From Anaerococcus sp. Marseille-P3915 (lineage in GTDB: Bacteria; Bacillota; Clostridia; Tissierellales; Peptoniphilaceae): a DNA stretch of 64,000 nt. How positions within the stretch are numbered: the first letter of the stretch is position 1; every line of letters starts with the position of its first letter. A program made the translations under genes and the position numbers. Location of the stretch: positions 394,639-458,638 of the forward strand of contig NZ_LT984888.1 in assembly GCF_900258475.1 (NCBI RefSeq), written 5' to 3'. Shown piece after piece: positions 8,885 to 17,993 of the stretch. The notes under the pieces were generated by a model. That model did no database searches. It saw only the letters and a program-made list of their open reading frames with translations, and was not told where the DNA came from.

Positions 8885-8901
8885 CTAGGCCCTTGGCCTA
8901 G
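8885..8901 (+). other. Intercistronic hairpin between uxuA and uxaC
   Basis: Perfect 7-bp stem CTAGGCC / GGCCTAG with loop CTT and no T run. It is not a terminator; it could stabilise or mark processing of the mRNA. A weaker hairpin (AAGGC-rich) lies between uxaC and eda near 10351-10395. Confidence 0.5.
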
Positions 8902-8937
8902 GACTTTGAATGTAAAAATATAAGAAAGCGAGGTCTT

Positions 8938-10350
8938 ATGAAGAAATTTTTAGATGATAATTTTATGATTCAAAACGAATTTGGCCAAAATCTTTACCAT
9001 AAATATGCCAAAGATATGCCAATATTCGACTTCCACTGCCACCTAGAGGCAGAGGAGATTTACGAAAATAAAAACCTTCCATCAATAACTTACGCTTGGC
9101 TTGGTGGAGACCATTACAAGTGGAGAGTAATGAGAGCTAATGGTATTGATGAAAAATACATCACAGGCGATGCAGATGATTTTGCAAAATTCGAAAAATA
9201 TGCAGAGATTATGCCAAAGCTAATAGGCAATCCAATCTACCACTGGACCCACCTAGAGCTTAAAAACTACTTTGGCATAGACTATCCACTAAATAAGGAT
9301 AATGCAAGAGAAGTATTTGATAAGTGTAATGAAATTCTTGCCAAAGATGAATATAGACCAAGAGGCCTAATAGAGATGAGCAATGTAGCTGCAGTTTGTA
9401 CCACAAATGACCCAGCAGAAGAGCTCAAATATCACAAGCTTTTAGCAGAAGATGAAAGCTTTAAAACAAAAGTAATCCCAGCTTACAGACCAGACAATGC
9501 CCTTTATATCGAAAAAGAAGGCTTTGCTGCTTATATTAAGAAACTTTCTGATGTATCAGGTATTGAAATTAAAAACTACACAGACATCAAAAAAGCCCTT
9601 GTAAAAAGGATGGAATATTTTAAAGAACTAGGCTGCATGGCTTCAGACCAAGCTTTTGCCTTTATCCCTTACAAGAGAGCAAGCGAAGAAGAGCTTAATG
9701 AGATAGTAGAAAAGAAACTTTCTGGAAAGAATGTTTGCCCTGAATGCGAAGAAAAATACAAGACAGAAATGGCTATTTTCTTAGCAAAAGAATACAAAAA
9801 ACTTGACTGGGCAATGGAAATCCACGTAGGGGTTATAAGAAATAACTCTAAGGTCCTCTTTGACAAACTTGGAGCAGATGTGGGCGGAGATGCACAAAAC
9901 GATCTAGCTTATGCAGAAAATTATGCAAATCTACTTTCAGCTTTTGAAGAAAATGATGGCCTACCAAGACTCTTGGTATTCCCACTAAATCCAAAAGACA
10001 ACTATCCAATAGCAACAGTTGGCGGATCCTTCAATAGGGCCAATGACAATGGCATGCAAGATGTCCAACTTGGTACAGCTTGGTGGCACTTAGACCACAA
10101 AGAAGGCATGATCGAGCAAATGAAAGTCTTCTCATCAGTAGGAGTTCTTGCAAACTTTGTAGGCATGCTTACAGACTCAAGGTCCTTCCTATCATATCCA
10201 AGACACGAATACTTCAGACGTATCCTATGTGACTTTGTAGGTGGCCTAGTAGAAGCTGGCGAATATCCAGCCGATGAAGAATTTTTAGGCAAGGTAATCC
10301 AAGATATTTGCTATAACAACGCAATCAAATTTATAAAAATAGACTTATAA
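8938..10350 (+). CDS. uxaC: Glucuronate isomerase
   Basis: A 470-residue UxaC that isomerises D-glucuronate to D-fructuronate (and galacturonate to tagaturonate). Signatures are FDFHCHLEAEEIYENK near the N-terminus (metal-binding HxH of the amidohydrolase-like fold), WHLDHKEGM, and LTDSRSFLSYPRHEYFRRILC near the C-terminus. Full length. Its product needs the reductase UxuB, which is not in this operon but at 28.1 kb. Confidence 0.97.
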   Translation: MKKFLDDNFMIQNEFGQNLYHKYAKDMPIFDFHCHLEAEEIYENKNLPSITYAWLGGDHYKWRVMRANGIDEKYITGDADDFAKFEKYAEIMPKLIGNPIYHWTHLELKNYFGIDYPLNKDNAREVFDKCNEILAKDEYRPRGLIEMSNVAAVCTTNDPAEELKYHKLLAEDESFKTKVIPAYRPDNALYIEKEGFAAYIKKLSDVSGIEIKNYTDIKKALVKRMEYFKELGCMASDQAFAFIPYKRASEEELNEIVEKKLSGKNVCPECEEKYKTEMAIFLAKEYKKLDWAMEIHVGVIRNNSKVLFDKLGADVGGDAQNDLAYAENYANLLSAFEENDGLPRLLVFPLNPKDNYPIATVGGSFNRANDNGMQDVQLGTAWWHLDHKEGMIEQMKVFSSVGVLANFVGMLTDSRSFLSYPRHEYFRRILCDFVGGLVEAGEYPADEEFLGKVIQDICYNNAIKFIKIDL

Positions 10351-10416
10351 AAAGGCGAGGGCCTTTGCCAGAAAAAAAGACAAAAGCCTTTAGAAAATAA
10401 AAATAAAGGAGCATAT

Positions 10417-11043
10417 ATGAGTAAAATTCAAACAATTTCAAGAGTCCTAGAACTAGGAATAGTTCCAGTAGTAAGAGCAGAATCAGCAGACCAAGCAATC
10501 GAGTATTGTAAAGGTCTATTAGATGGTGGAATCAACACATTAGAAGTAACCTTTACAATTCCAAACGCTATAGAAGTATTCCAAAGAATCCAAAAGGAAC
10601 TTCCAGCTGATACCCTACTAGGAGCAGGTACAGTTCTAGATCCAACAACAGCAAGACTAGCAATAATGAACGGAGCTAAATTTATAGTATCTCCATCATT
10701 TGATAAAGAAGTTGCAAAAATGTGCAACATCTACAACATCCCTTACATGCCAGGATGCGTAACACCAGCAGAAATGCTTGAAGCATACAAATACGGAGTA
10801 GACATCATCAAACTATTCCCAGGTTCACTTCCAGGACCATCATATATAAAAGCAATCCACGGCCCATACCCACACTTCCAAATCATGCCAACAGGCGGTG
10901 TAAGCCTTGAAAACATCAAAGATTGGTTTGAGGCAGGAGTAGTAGCAGTAGGAGCAGGATCAAACCTAGTAAAAGGCAGCAGAGAAGAAATAGCACAAAA
11001 ATCAAGAGAATATTTAGAAAAAATTGCGGAGGTAAGAAAATAA
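10417..11043 (+). CDS. eda: KDPG/KHG aldolase
   Basis: A 208-residue class I aldolase that splits 2-keto-3-deoxy-6-phosphogluconate into pyruvate and glyceraldehyde-3-phosphate. Motifs: VPVVRAES, the catalytic-glutamate strand LEVTFTIPNA, GAGTVLDP, the Schiff-base lysine in DIIKLFPGS, and MPTGGVSLEN. The start has a good AAAGGAG site. Its stop overlaps the kdgK start (TAATG), so the two final steps of the pathway are made together. Confidence 0.96.
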   Translation: MSKIQTISRVLELGIVPVVRAESADQAIEYCKGLLDGGINTLEVTFTIPNAIEVFQRIQKELPADTLLGAGTVLDPTTARLAIMNGAKFIVSPSFDKEVAKMCNIYNIPYMPGCVTPAEMLEAYKYGVDIIKLFPGSLPGPSYIKAIHGPYPHFQIMPTGGVSLENIKDWFEAGVVAVGAGSNLVKGSREEIAQKSREYLEKIAEVRK

Positions 11044-12068
11044 TGAGTAAAAAAGTAGTAACACTTGGCGAGATAATGCTAAGACTTTCAACACCAGGAT
11101 ATGAGAGATTTGTACAAGCAAATAGCTTTGATGCTATCTATGGTGGTGGAGAAGCAAACGTAGCAGTTTCACTAGCAAACTATGGTTTTGATGCATACTT
11201 TGTAACAAAACTTCCAACACATGAAATCGGACAAGCAGCAGTAAACTCCCTCAGAAGATACGGCGTAAACACAAACTATATCGTAAGAGGCGGAGATAGG
11301 GTTGGTATCTACTACTCAGAAACAGGCGCTTCATCAAGACCATCAAAGGTAATCTATGACAGAAGCAACTCTGCAATAGCTGAAGCAAAGGCAAGCGAAT
11401 TTGACTTTAAAGAAATCTTTAAAGATGCTAAATGGTTCCATACATCAGGAATCACACCAGCAATCTCAAAAGAAGGCGCAGAAATCACAAAAGAAGCAAT
11501 GAAGGCTGCTAAAGCTGCAGGTGCAAAGGTATCAATCGACCTTAACTACAGGGCTAAGCTATGGACACCAGAAGAAGCTCAAAAGGTAATGAGAGATTTA
11601 ATGCAATATGTAGACGTATGTATAGGAAATGAAGAAGACGCATCATTATCACTAGGCTTTACACCAAAAGGCCTAGATGTAACAAGCGGTAAGCTAGATG
11701 TAGAAGCATATCATGAAATCTTCAAACAAATGAAAGAAGAATTCGGCTTTGAAATGATCGCATCAAGCTTAAGAGAATCATACTCAGCATCTGATAATGG
11801 CTGGTCAGCCCTAATCTATGATGGAAAAGACTTCCACAAAGCTCCACAATACGATGTAAGAATCGTAGACAGAGTAGGCGGCGGCGACAGCTTTGCGGCA
11901 GGACTAATCACAGGCCTACTAGATGGCAAATCTCCAGCAGATGCCCTTGACTTTGGTGTAGCAGCATCAGCTCTAAAACACACAATCAAAGGCGACTACA
12001 ACCACATGTCTAGAGAAGAAGTAGAAGTACTTGTAGGCGGTGACACATCAGGAAGAGTTCAAAGATAA
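11043..12068 (+). CDS. kdgK: 2-Keto-3-deoxygluconate kinase (PfkB family)
   Basis: A 341-residue ribokinase-family enzyme that phosphorylates KDG to KDPG. The N-terminus VTLGEIMLRLSTPGYERFVQA and YGGGEANVAVSLANYG are typical of KDG kinases; the catalytic aspartate is in the anion-hole motif GGGDSFAAG. It is coupled to eda by a one-base overlap. A paralogue lies at 22.5 kb. Placement after uxuA-uxaC-eda makes the role in hexuronate breakdown secure. Confidence 0.93.
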   Translation: MSKKVVTLGEIMLRLSTPGYERFVQANSFDAIYGGGEANVAVSLANYGFDAYFVTKLPTHEIGQAAVNSLRRYGVNTNYIVRGGDRVGIYYSETGASSRPSKVIYDRSNSAIAEAKASEFDFKEIFKDAKWFHTSGITPAISKEGAEITKEAMKAAKAAGAKVSIDLNYRAKLWTPEEAQKVMRDLMQYVDVCIGNEEDASLSLGFTPKGLDVTSGKLDVEAYHEIFKQMKEEFGFEMIASSLRESYSASDNGWSALIYDGKDFHKAPQYDVRIVDRVGGGDSFAAGLITGLLDGKSPADALDFGVAASALKHTIKGDYNHMSREEVEVLVGGDTSGRVQR

Positions 12069-12102
12069 GATAGAAGATCGGGAGTATTCCTATCGGAGCA
12101 AA

Positions 12103-12274
12103 GATAAAATCCAAAAACGCTTATCCGACTGCGGAAATTTAGAAATTCTAAAACTCATAATTCTGTAAATCGCAAACTCGCTAACGCTCAAACAGTGCGA
12201 TTTACGGGCGAATTATTTCCTTTTGAATTTCTTGAAATTTCCTCCGAACGGAACGCTTACTTTTGGATTTTATC
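12103..12274. repeat. Nested fold-back (inverted-repeat) intergenic element
   Basis: A 172-bp element that folds on itself. Outer arms GATAAAATCCAAAA (12103-12116) and TTTTGGATTTTATC (12261-12274) are perfect complements. Middle arms GGAAATTTAGAAATTC and GAATTTCTTGAAATTTCC nearly match, and inner arms GTAAATCGCA (12165-12174) and TGCGATTTAC (12196-12205) are perfect. It lies between the hexuronate operon and the next operon. It resembles a MITE or fold-back repeat; no open frame is present. Confidence 0.75.
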
Positions 12275-12290
12275 AGATAATCAACAAACT

Positions 12291-12313
12291 TAGGGAGGGC
12301 CATCCCCTCCCTA
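12291..12313 (+). terminator. GC-rich hairpin, possible terminator of the hexuronate operon
   Basis: Stem TAGGGAGGG / CCCTCCCTA (9 bp) with loop CCATC, followed by only GCTTT rather than a long T run. Strong stem, weak tail. Confidence 0.5.
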
Positions 12314-12327
12314 GCTTTACAAAATAT

Positions 12328-12342
12328 TGGCAAACGCTTTCG
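12328..12342 (+). promoter_or_regulatory. LacI/cre-like operator before the oxidoreductase operon
   Basis: TGGCAAACGCTTTCG has the central ACGCTT core and partial dyad symmetry of the sites at 6638, 6679 and 28047. It lies about 60 bases before the first oxidoreductase gene, near its likely promoter. Confidence 0.45.
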
Positions 12343-12403
12343 TGAACTAAAAACGATTGGTATATATTACTTATCATTAATAAAAGAGTAAAAGGAGAAA
12401 AAA

Positions 12404-13573
12404 ATGGCAGATAGAAAATTAAAATTCGGAATAATTGGTTTTGGTACAGAAGGTTCAATGTATGGTAACTTCATCTCAAAAGATATGGTGCCAAATGTAG
12501 AAGTAACAGCAGTATGTGATATAGACAAAGAAAAACTTGAAAAAGCTAAGGAACTTTTCCCAGAAGCAGCAATATTTGAAGACTATAGAGAAATGATAGA
12601 TTCAGGACTTGTAGAAGGAATCGTAACCTGCGTACCTCACTATCTTCACCCAGAAATGGCAATTTATGGCCTCGAGCATGGAGTAAACGTCCTAAACGAA
12701 AAACCAGCAGGTGTTTATACCAAACAAGTAAAAGAGCTAAACGAAGTAGCTAAAAAATCTGATAAGGCTTATGCTTTATTTTTCAACCAAAGAACAAACC
12801 CACTTTACAGAAAATTAAAAGAAATTCTAGATTCTGGAGAACTAGGCCCAATCAGAAGAACCAACTGGATTATCACAACTTGGTGGAGACCAGATGCTTA
12901 TTACAAGCAATCTGAATGGAGAGCAACCTGGGGCGGCGAAGGTGGTGGAGTCCTTGTAAACCAAGCACCACACCAACTAGACCTAATCCAATGGATGACA
13001 GGTGCACCAGATAGGGTATATGCAAGCGTCCACTACGGTTACCAAAGAGACATAGTAGTAGATGACCAAGTACACTTCATAATGGAATATGATGATGGAA
13101 GAACAGGCGTATTTGTAACAAACACCAACGAAATCATAGGTACAGACAGACTAGAAATCGTATGTGACGGCGGAAAAATCGTAGTAGATGATTCTAAAAA
13201 GGCAACAATCTATAGACTAAAAGAAACAGAAAATGACCTAAACGCAAGAATGACTGTAGAAGATGTAAGAATGCTCTTTGCAGGTCAAATGAAATTTGAT
13301 GAACTATTTGATGTAGAAGTAATAGAAGAAAACTCAGTTTGGGGCGGCCAACACTGTGAAGTAATGAGAAACTTTGCAGCTCATATCCTAGACGGTGAAG
13401 AGCTTCTAGCAAATGGAGCAGAAGGAATCAACGGCGTAAGACTAGCAAACGCTGTTCACCTATCAAGCTGGTTAGGCGAGCCTGTAAGCGTAAAAGACTT
13501 TGATGATGACAAATACCTAGATATGTTAAACGAAAAAATCAGAGAAGAAGGAAAATTCGAAGAAAGAAAGTAA
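12404..13573 (+). CDS. Gfo/Idh/MocA-family oxidoreductase (1 of 3)
   Basis: A 389-residue NAD(P)-dependent sugar oxidoreductase. The Rossmann motif is FGIIGFGTEGSMYG; the EKP motif of the family is NEKPAGVYTK; the catalytic segment is GGGVLVNQAPHQLDLIQW with the conserved histidine and aspartate. The family oxidises or reduces hydroxyl groups on sugars, inositols and glycosides; substrate unknown here. It starts the operon with a good AAAGGAG site and is followed after four bases by a second paralogue. Confidence 0.9.
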   Translation: MADRKLKFGIIGFGTEGSMYGNFISKDMVPNVEVTAVCDIDKEKLEKAKELFPEAAIFEDYREMIDSGLVEGIVTCVPHYLHPEMAIYGLEHGVNVLNEKPAGVYTKQVKELNEVAKKSDKAYALFFNQRTNPLYRKLKEILDSGELGPIRRTNWIITTWWRPDAYYKQSEWRATWGGEGGGVLVNQAPHQLDLIQWMTGAPDRVYASVHYGYQRDIVVDDQVHFIMEYDDGRTGVFVTNTNEIIGTDRLEIVCDGGKIVVDDSKKATIYRLKETENDLNARMTVEDVRMLFAGQMKFDELFDVEVIEENSVWGGQHCEVMRNFAAHILDGEELLANGAEGINGVRLANAVHLSSWLGEPVSVKDFDDDKYLDMLNEKIREEGKFEERK

Positions 13574-13577
13574 GACT

Positions 13578-14603
13578 ATGCTAAAAGTTGGAGTAATTGG
13601 ACTAGGGACAGTATCTCCCATCCACCTACACTCAATAAATCAATCGCCACACGCAAGACTTGCAGCGGTTTGCGATATAGATACAGACCTTGCTCAGAAA
13701 AAGTGTGATGCCACTCATTGTGACATCACACCAATCTATAGCGATTATAAGGAAATGATAGATAAGGAAGATTTAGATGTAGTTCATATTTGCCTTCCTC
13801 ACTATCTTCACGCCAAGGTAGCAAAATATGCCCTAGATAAGGGACTTCACGTATTTTGCGAAAAGCCAGTAGATGTTGGCTATAAAGAGACAAAAGAACT
13901 CTATGATCACTATATGAAATACAAGGACAAGCAAAAACTTGGTATCTGCTTCCAAAACCGCTACAACAAGACAGTGGTAAAACTAAAAGAAGAACTTGAA
14001 AAGAACAAAGAAGAAGTCTTTGGAGTAAAAGGACTTGTCACATGGTTTAGGGACATAGCCTATTATAAGCAGGCCCCATGGAGAGGTACAAAAAAGGAAG
14101 CTGGAGCTGGAGTAATAATCAACCAAGCAATCCACACCCTGGACCTCATGGCCTATGTGACAGGCAAGGATTGGAAAAGCCTAACAGCCACCCTATCGAA
14201 GTTAATGAATAAGGAAATCGAAGTAGAAGATACAGCAAGCGCCTTTATCAAATACGAAGACGGGGTAAACGGCTTATTCGTAGCAACAAACGCCTACTCA
14301 ATCACAGATTCCATAGAGCTTCAAGTAATAACACAAAAGCAAAAATACACTATAAAAGAAAACAGACTATTTGACAGACACCTAAATCTGCTAGCAGAAG
14401 ATGACAAATCAGACCAAACCAAGGACTATTACGGGGCAGGTCACGAAAAGCTAATCAACAAATTTTATGAGGCAATCATAAATGACACAGATGATTATTG
14501 TGACCTAGCTGATGCGATGGAAACCATGCAAATTATCCAAGCAATGATGGACTCATCAGAAACTGGCAAGGAAATAAAGAAAGAGGACATAGTAAATGAC
14601 TAA
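13578..14603 (+). CDS. Gfo/Idh/MocA-family oxidoreductase (2 of 3)
   Basis: A 341-residue paralogue. Rossmann motif VGVIGLGTVSPIHLHS, EKP motif in FCEKPVDVG, catalytic segment GAGVIINQAIHTLDLMAYVTG. The two oxidoreductases are clearly diverged from each other, which suggests different substrates or opposite directions of the same redox cycle rather than simple duplication. It overlaps the TIM-barrel gene by eight bases. Confidence 0.9.
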   Translation: MLKVGVIGLGTVSPIHLHSINQSPHARLAAVCDIDTDLAQKKCDATHCDITPIYSDYKEMIDKEDLDVVHICLPHYLHAKVAKYALDKGLHVFCEKPVDVGYKETKELYDHYMKYKDKQKLGICFQNRYNKTVVKLKEELEKNKEEVFGVKGLVTWFRDIAYYKQAPWRGTKKEAGAGVIINQAIHTLDLMAYVTGKDWKSLTATLSKLMNKEIEVEDTASAFIKYEDGVNGLFVATNAYSITDSIELQVITQKQKYTIKENRLFDRHLNLLAEDDKSDQTKDYYGAGHEKLINKFYEAIINDTDDYCDLADAMETMQIIQAMMDSSETGKEIKKEDIVND

Positions 14604-15450
14604 AATTGGAGTACAAGCATCAACAGTAGTTGATGCATTCAAAGAAATTGGACCTTACGAAACTTTCAAAAAACTCAACGAAATCGGATACAAATCAGTA
14701 GAAGTATCCCAAGTTGAGACAAGCAAGGAAAACATTGACCAAATCATAAGAGCCTGCAAGGACTTTGACATGGAAGTAGCTTCAATGTCAGCAGCAGTAG
14801 AGTCAATGTTTCCTGGCCAAGAATCCCTTGACACTGACTTTGACAAAATCGTAGCAGATTGTAAGGCTGTAGGCACAGACCTACTAAGAATAGGAATGCT
14901 TCCATTTGATAAGATGGCAAGCCTAGAAAAGGCAATCGAATTTGCAAAAAAAGCTAACGACTTTGCCCTAAAATTAAAAGAAGAAGGAATCAAGCTTTAC
15001 TACCACAACCACCACGTAGAATTTGTAAGATATGACGGCAAATATCTCTTAGATATCATAGCAGAAAATGCCCCAGAGCTAGGCTTTGAGCTAGATGTAC
15101 ACTGGGTACAAAGAGGTGGAGAAAATCCTGTAAATATCCTAAAGAAATACGCAGGCAAGGTAGAATTAGTCCACCTAAAAGACTACGAAGTAATGCCACT
15201 AACCATGGAAGATGTAGACTTATTAAGGACAGATATGGAAGCCTTCAGACTTGCCTTTGACAACAGGGTAAGATTTGCCCCACTAGGCCAAGGCTCACTT
15301 CCACTAAAGGAATGTGCAGACCAAGCCATAGCATCAGGCTGCAGATACTTACTTGTAGAACAAGACTCATCCTACGGTAGAGATCCATTTAATGAACTAA
15401 AAATCTCTTATGATTGGTTAGTAGCAAATGGCTATGGAGACCTATTCTAA
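14596..15450 (+). CDS. Sugar-phosphate isomerase/epimerase-like TIM-barrel protein
   Basis: A 284-residue xylose-isomerase-like (AP endonuclease 2 superfamily) protein. Metal-ligand segments are visible: YYHNHHVEF, GFELDVHWVQRGG, ELVHLKD and LLVEQDSSYGRDP. Relatives include inosose dehydratases, sugar epimerases and keto-glycoside eliminases. Lying between oxidoreductase genes, it likely acts on a keto-sugar intermediate. Overlaps with both neighbours (8 bases and 1 base) mark a tightly coupled operon. The exact reaction cannot be told from sequence. Confidence 0.85.
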   Translation: MTKIGVQASTVVDAFKEIGPYETFKKLNEIGYKSVEVSQVETSKENIDQIIRACKDFDMEVASMSAAVESMFPGQESLDTDFDKIVADCKAVGTDLLRIGMLPFDKMASLEKAIEFAKKANDFALKLKEEGIKLYYHNHHVEFVRYDGKYLLDIIAENAPELGFELDVHWVQRGGENPVNILKKYAGKVELVHLKDYEVMPLTMEDVDLLRTDMEAFRLAFDNRVRFAPLGQGSLPLKECADQAIASGCRYLLVEQDSSYGRDPFNELKISYDWLVANGYGDLF

Positions 15451-16538
15451 TGGCAGTAAATAAAAAAGACGGCATGAACTACGCTCCAGTTGGCAAGGCC
15501 AACAAGGTAGTAGAAGATGGCCAGTTTAAGGTAGCAGTAGCTGCCTTAGACCATGGCCATATCTACGGCATGTGCAATGGCCTAAAAGAAGCTGGCGCAA
15601 ATATAGTTTATGTCTATGACAAAGACCCTAAAAAAATCGAAGAATTTAGAGAAAAATTCCCAGAAGCTCAGGCGGTCGATTCTCTTGATACAATCCTAGA
15701 AGACCCAGAAATCAAGATGGTAGCAGCAGCGGCCATCCCAAATCTAAGGAGCGCCCTAGGTAATAAAGTCATGAAGGCAGGCAAGGATTATTTCACAGAC
15801 AAGACCGGTTTTACAAGCCTAGACCAGCTAGCAGAAACTAAAAAAGTCTATAAAGAAACAGGCAAGAGATACTTTGTCTACTTCTCAGAAAGACTCCACG
15901 TAGAAGGAGCAATCCTTGCAGGAGAATTAATCAAAGAAGGAAGAATTGGAAAAGTCCTCCAAGTAACAGGCTTTGGCCCACACAGCCTAAATAAGGAAAG
16001 CCGTCCAGATTGGTTTTTCAAAAAAGAAGAGTACGGCGGAATCCTAGCAGATATAGGAAGCCACCAAATCGAACAATTTTTATATTACACTGGCAATGAT
16101 GATGCAAAGGTCATCTCAGCTAAGGTAGCAAATTACAATAACCCAGACACACCAGAGCTAGAAGACTACGGCGATGCGACCTTAGTAGGTGAAAATGGAG
16201 CAACCTTCTTCTACAAGGTCCACTGGTTTAGCCCAAAGGGACTTTCAACTTGGGGAGATGGCAGGACCTTCATTACAGGCACAAAAGGCTATATAGAAGT
16301 AAGAAAATATACAAATGTAGGCGAAGAAGCCACAGGCGATCATGTATTTGTAGTAGATGAAAATGGGGAAGAGCATATAAAAGCCAATGGCAAAGTAGGC
16401 TTCCCATTCTTCGGGGAAATGATTCTAGATTCTCTAAATGGCACAGAAAATGCTATGACCCAAGAGCATATATTCAAGGCCCAAGAGCTTTGCTTACTAT
16501 GCCAAGATCAAGCAGAAATTATTAAAGCGAACTTATAA
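15450..16538 (+). CDS. Gfo/Idh/MocA-family oxidoreductase (3 of 3), divergent
   Basis: A 362-residue member with a less typical nucleotide-binding start (VAVAALDHGHIYGMC instead of the usual GxGxxG) and DKTGF where EKP is expected. The later GGILADIGSHQIEQFLYYTG keeps the DxxxH catalytic pattern. The start is the ATG at 15450, overlapping the previous stop as TAATG. The altered cofactor motif makes its direction or cofactor uncertain. Substrate unknown. Confidence 0.85.
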   Translation: MAVNKKDGMNYAPVGKANKVVEDGQFKVAVAALDHGHIYGMCNGLKEAGANIVYVYDKDPKKIEEFREKFPEAQAVDSLDTILEDPEIKMVAAAAIPNLRSALGNKVMKAGKDYFTDKTGFTSLDQLAETKKVYKETGKRYFVYFSERLHVEGAILAGELIKEGRIGKVLQVTGFGPHSLNKESRPDWFFKKEEYGGILADIGSHQIEQFLYYTGNDDAKVISAKVANYNNPDTPELEDYGDATLVGENGATFFYKVHWFSPKGLSTWGDGRTFITGTKGYIEVRKYTNVGEEATGDHVFVVDENGEEHIKANGKVGFPFFGEMILDSLNGTENAMTQEHIFKAQELCLLCQDQAEIIKANL

Positions 16539-16553
16539 AATAGAGGGAATATT

Positions 16554-17945
16554 ATGAATAAGAATATAAAACCGTTTGGCATTAAAGATAAGATAGGTTA
16601 CGCCTTTGGTGATATAGGTAACAACTTTACCTTCACCCTAGTATCATCCTTTTTAATGTTATTCTATACCAACGTTTGGGGAATTGACCCAAAAGTTGTC
16701 GGTGGACTATTTTTCGTATCAAGATTAGTAGATGCCTTCACAGATGTAGGTATGGGAACAATCGTAGATAGATTTGCCGGTAATAAGGACGGTAAATTTA
16801 GACCATTTATGAAATGGGGAGCAGTTCCAGTAGCAGTTGCAGGCTTCTTGCTCTTCCAAACAGGATTTAAAGACTTTGACTACGGAATGAAAGTAATCAT
16901 AATGTATGCAACCTACATTCTTTGGGGTTCATTATGCTATACCTTTATAAACATTCCTTATGGATCCATGGCATCAGCTATCACACCAGAAGCTGACCAA
17001 AGAACAGAATTATCCACATTTAGAACCCTAGGTGCTACAATTGCAATGCTAGTAATTGGTACCCTAACACCATACTTATTATATCAAAAAGTCCCTGGCC
17101 AAGCAGACGTCTTGCTAGAAGGAAGATTCCCAGTAGTAGCAGGCTTATACGGACTTATGGCAATAGCATCCTACCTTCTTTGCTATAAACTTGTAACAGA
17201 AAGAGTAGATATAGCTAGAGAATCAGGCGGAGAAAAGGAAAGCATTATATCAGGTATAGGAAATGTCTTAAACAAGAGATCCCTCCTATCAATAATCCTA
17301 GTATCAATCTGTCTACTACTAGGTATGCTTCTAATCGGTTCAATGAACGCTTATGTTTATGGAACCTACTTTGGTAACTCAACAGGTATGCAATTAGCAG
17401 GCCTTGTAACAACCCTACCAATGCTAGTAACAGCACCAACAGCCATGAAACTTGGCCAAAAGATTGGTAAAAAAGAAGCGACAATTATCGGTTTATTCGG
17501 TTCAGGAGCAATTTACTTTATACTTTATGTATTAAAAGTTAAAAATATGTATGTCTTCCTAGCAGGAGCAGGAATTGCTTACGTATTCTTAGGCATCTTC
17601 AACACCCTAACCTGGGCAATGATTACAGACGTAATAGATGACCTAGAAATCAAAAATGGAGTCAGAGATGACGGAAAAGTATACGCTATCTACTCATTTG
17701 CTAGAAAATTAGGCCAAGCCTTCGCAGGTGGTCTAGGTGGTTTTGCCCTATCAGCAGTAGGATTTGTAAAAGGCGCTGCAACCCAAACACCAGAAGTAGC
17801 CCTAGGAATCTACAACATAGCAACTCTAATCCCAGCTATAGCACTAGCTTTAGGCGGAATAGTAGTACTATTCCTATATCCACTAAGCAAAAAACAAGTT
17901 GAAGAAAACAACAAATATCTAGAAGATAAGAGAGAGCTTAAGTAA
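16554..17945 (+). CDS. GPH-family (MelB-like) sugar:cation symporter
   Basis: A 463-residue integral membrane protein with about twelve hydrophobic segments. The N-terminus IKDKIGYAFGDIGNNFTFTLVSSFLMLFY and the DGKFRPFMKWGAVP loop are signatures of the glycoside-pentoside-hexuronide:cation symporter family. It probably imports the glycoside or hexuronide used by the preceding enzymes. It is the last gene of the operon, followed by a terminator. Confidence 0.92.
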   Translation: MNKNIKPFGIKDKIGYAFGDIGNNFTFTLVSSFLMLFYTNVWGIDPKVVGGLFFVSRLVDAFTDVGMGTIVDRFAGNKDGKFRPFMKWGAVPVAVAGFLLFQTGFKDFDYGMKVIIMYATYILWGSLCYTFINIPYGSMASAITPEADQRTELSTFRTLGATIAMLVIGTLTPYLLYQKVPGQADVLLEGRFPVVAGLYGLMAIASYLLCYKLVTERVDIARESGGEKESIISGIGNVLNKRSLLSIILVSICLLLGMLLIGSMNAYVYGTYFGNSTGMQLAGLVTTLPMLVTAPTAMKLGQKIGKKEATIIGLFGSGAIYFILYVLKVKNMYVFLAGAGIAYVFLGIFNTLTWAMITDVIDDLEIKNGVRDDGKVYAIYSFARKLGQAFAGGLGGFALSAVGFVKGAATQTPEVALGIYNIATLIPAIALALGGIVVLFLYPLSKKQVEENNKYLEDKRELK

Positions 17946-17954
17946 TAAAAAATC

Positions 17955-17993
17955 GACCTCCTAAGTGGCCCAGCCCAACTGGGGGTCTTTTTT
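17955..17993 (+). terminator. Intrinsic terminator after the symporter gene
   Basis: Stem GACCTCC / GGGGGTC (17955-17961 with 17981-17987) and a run of T. Confidence 0.8.

Noticed and set aside
8885-8901. Terminator between uxuA and uxaC
   Set aside because: The hairpin is perfect but has no T run, and the downstream genes complete the same pathway, so read-through is expected.
14655-14993. 112-residue minus-strand open frame inside the TIM-barrel gene
   Set aside because: Shadow of a gene with clear metal-ligand motifs.
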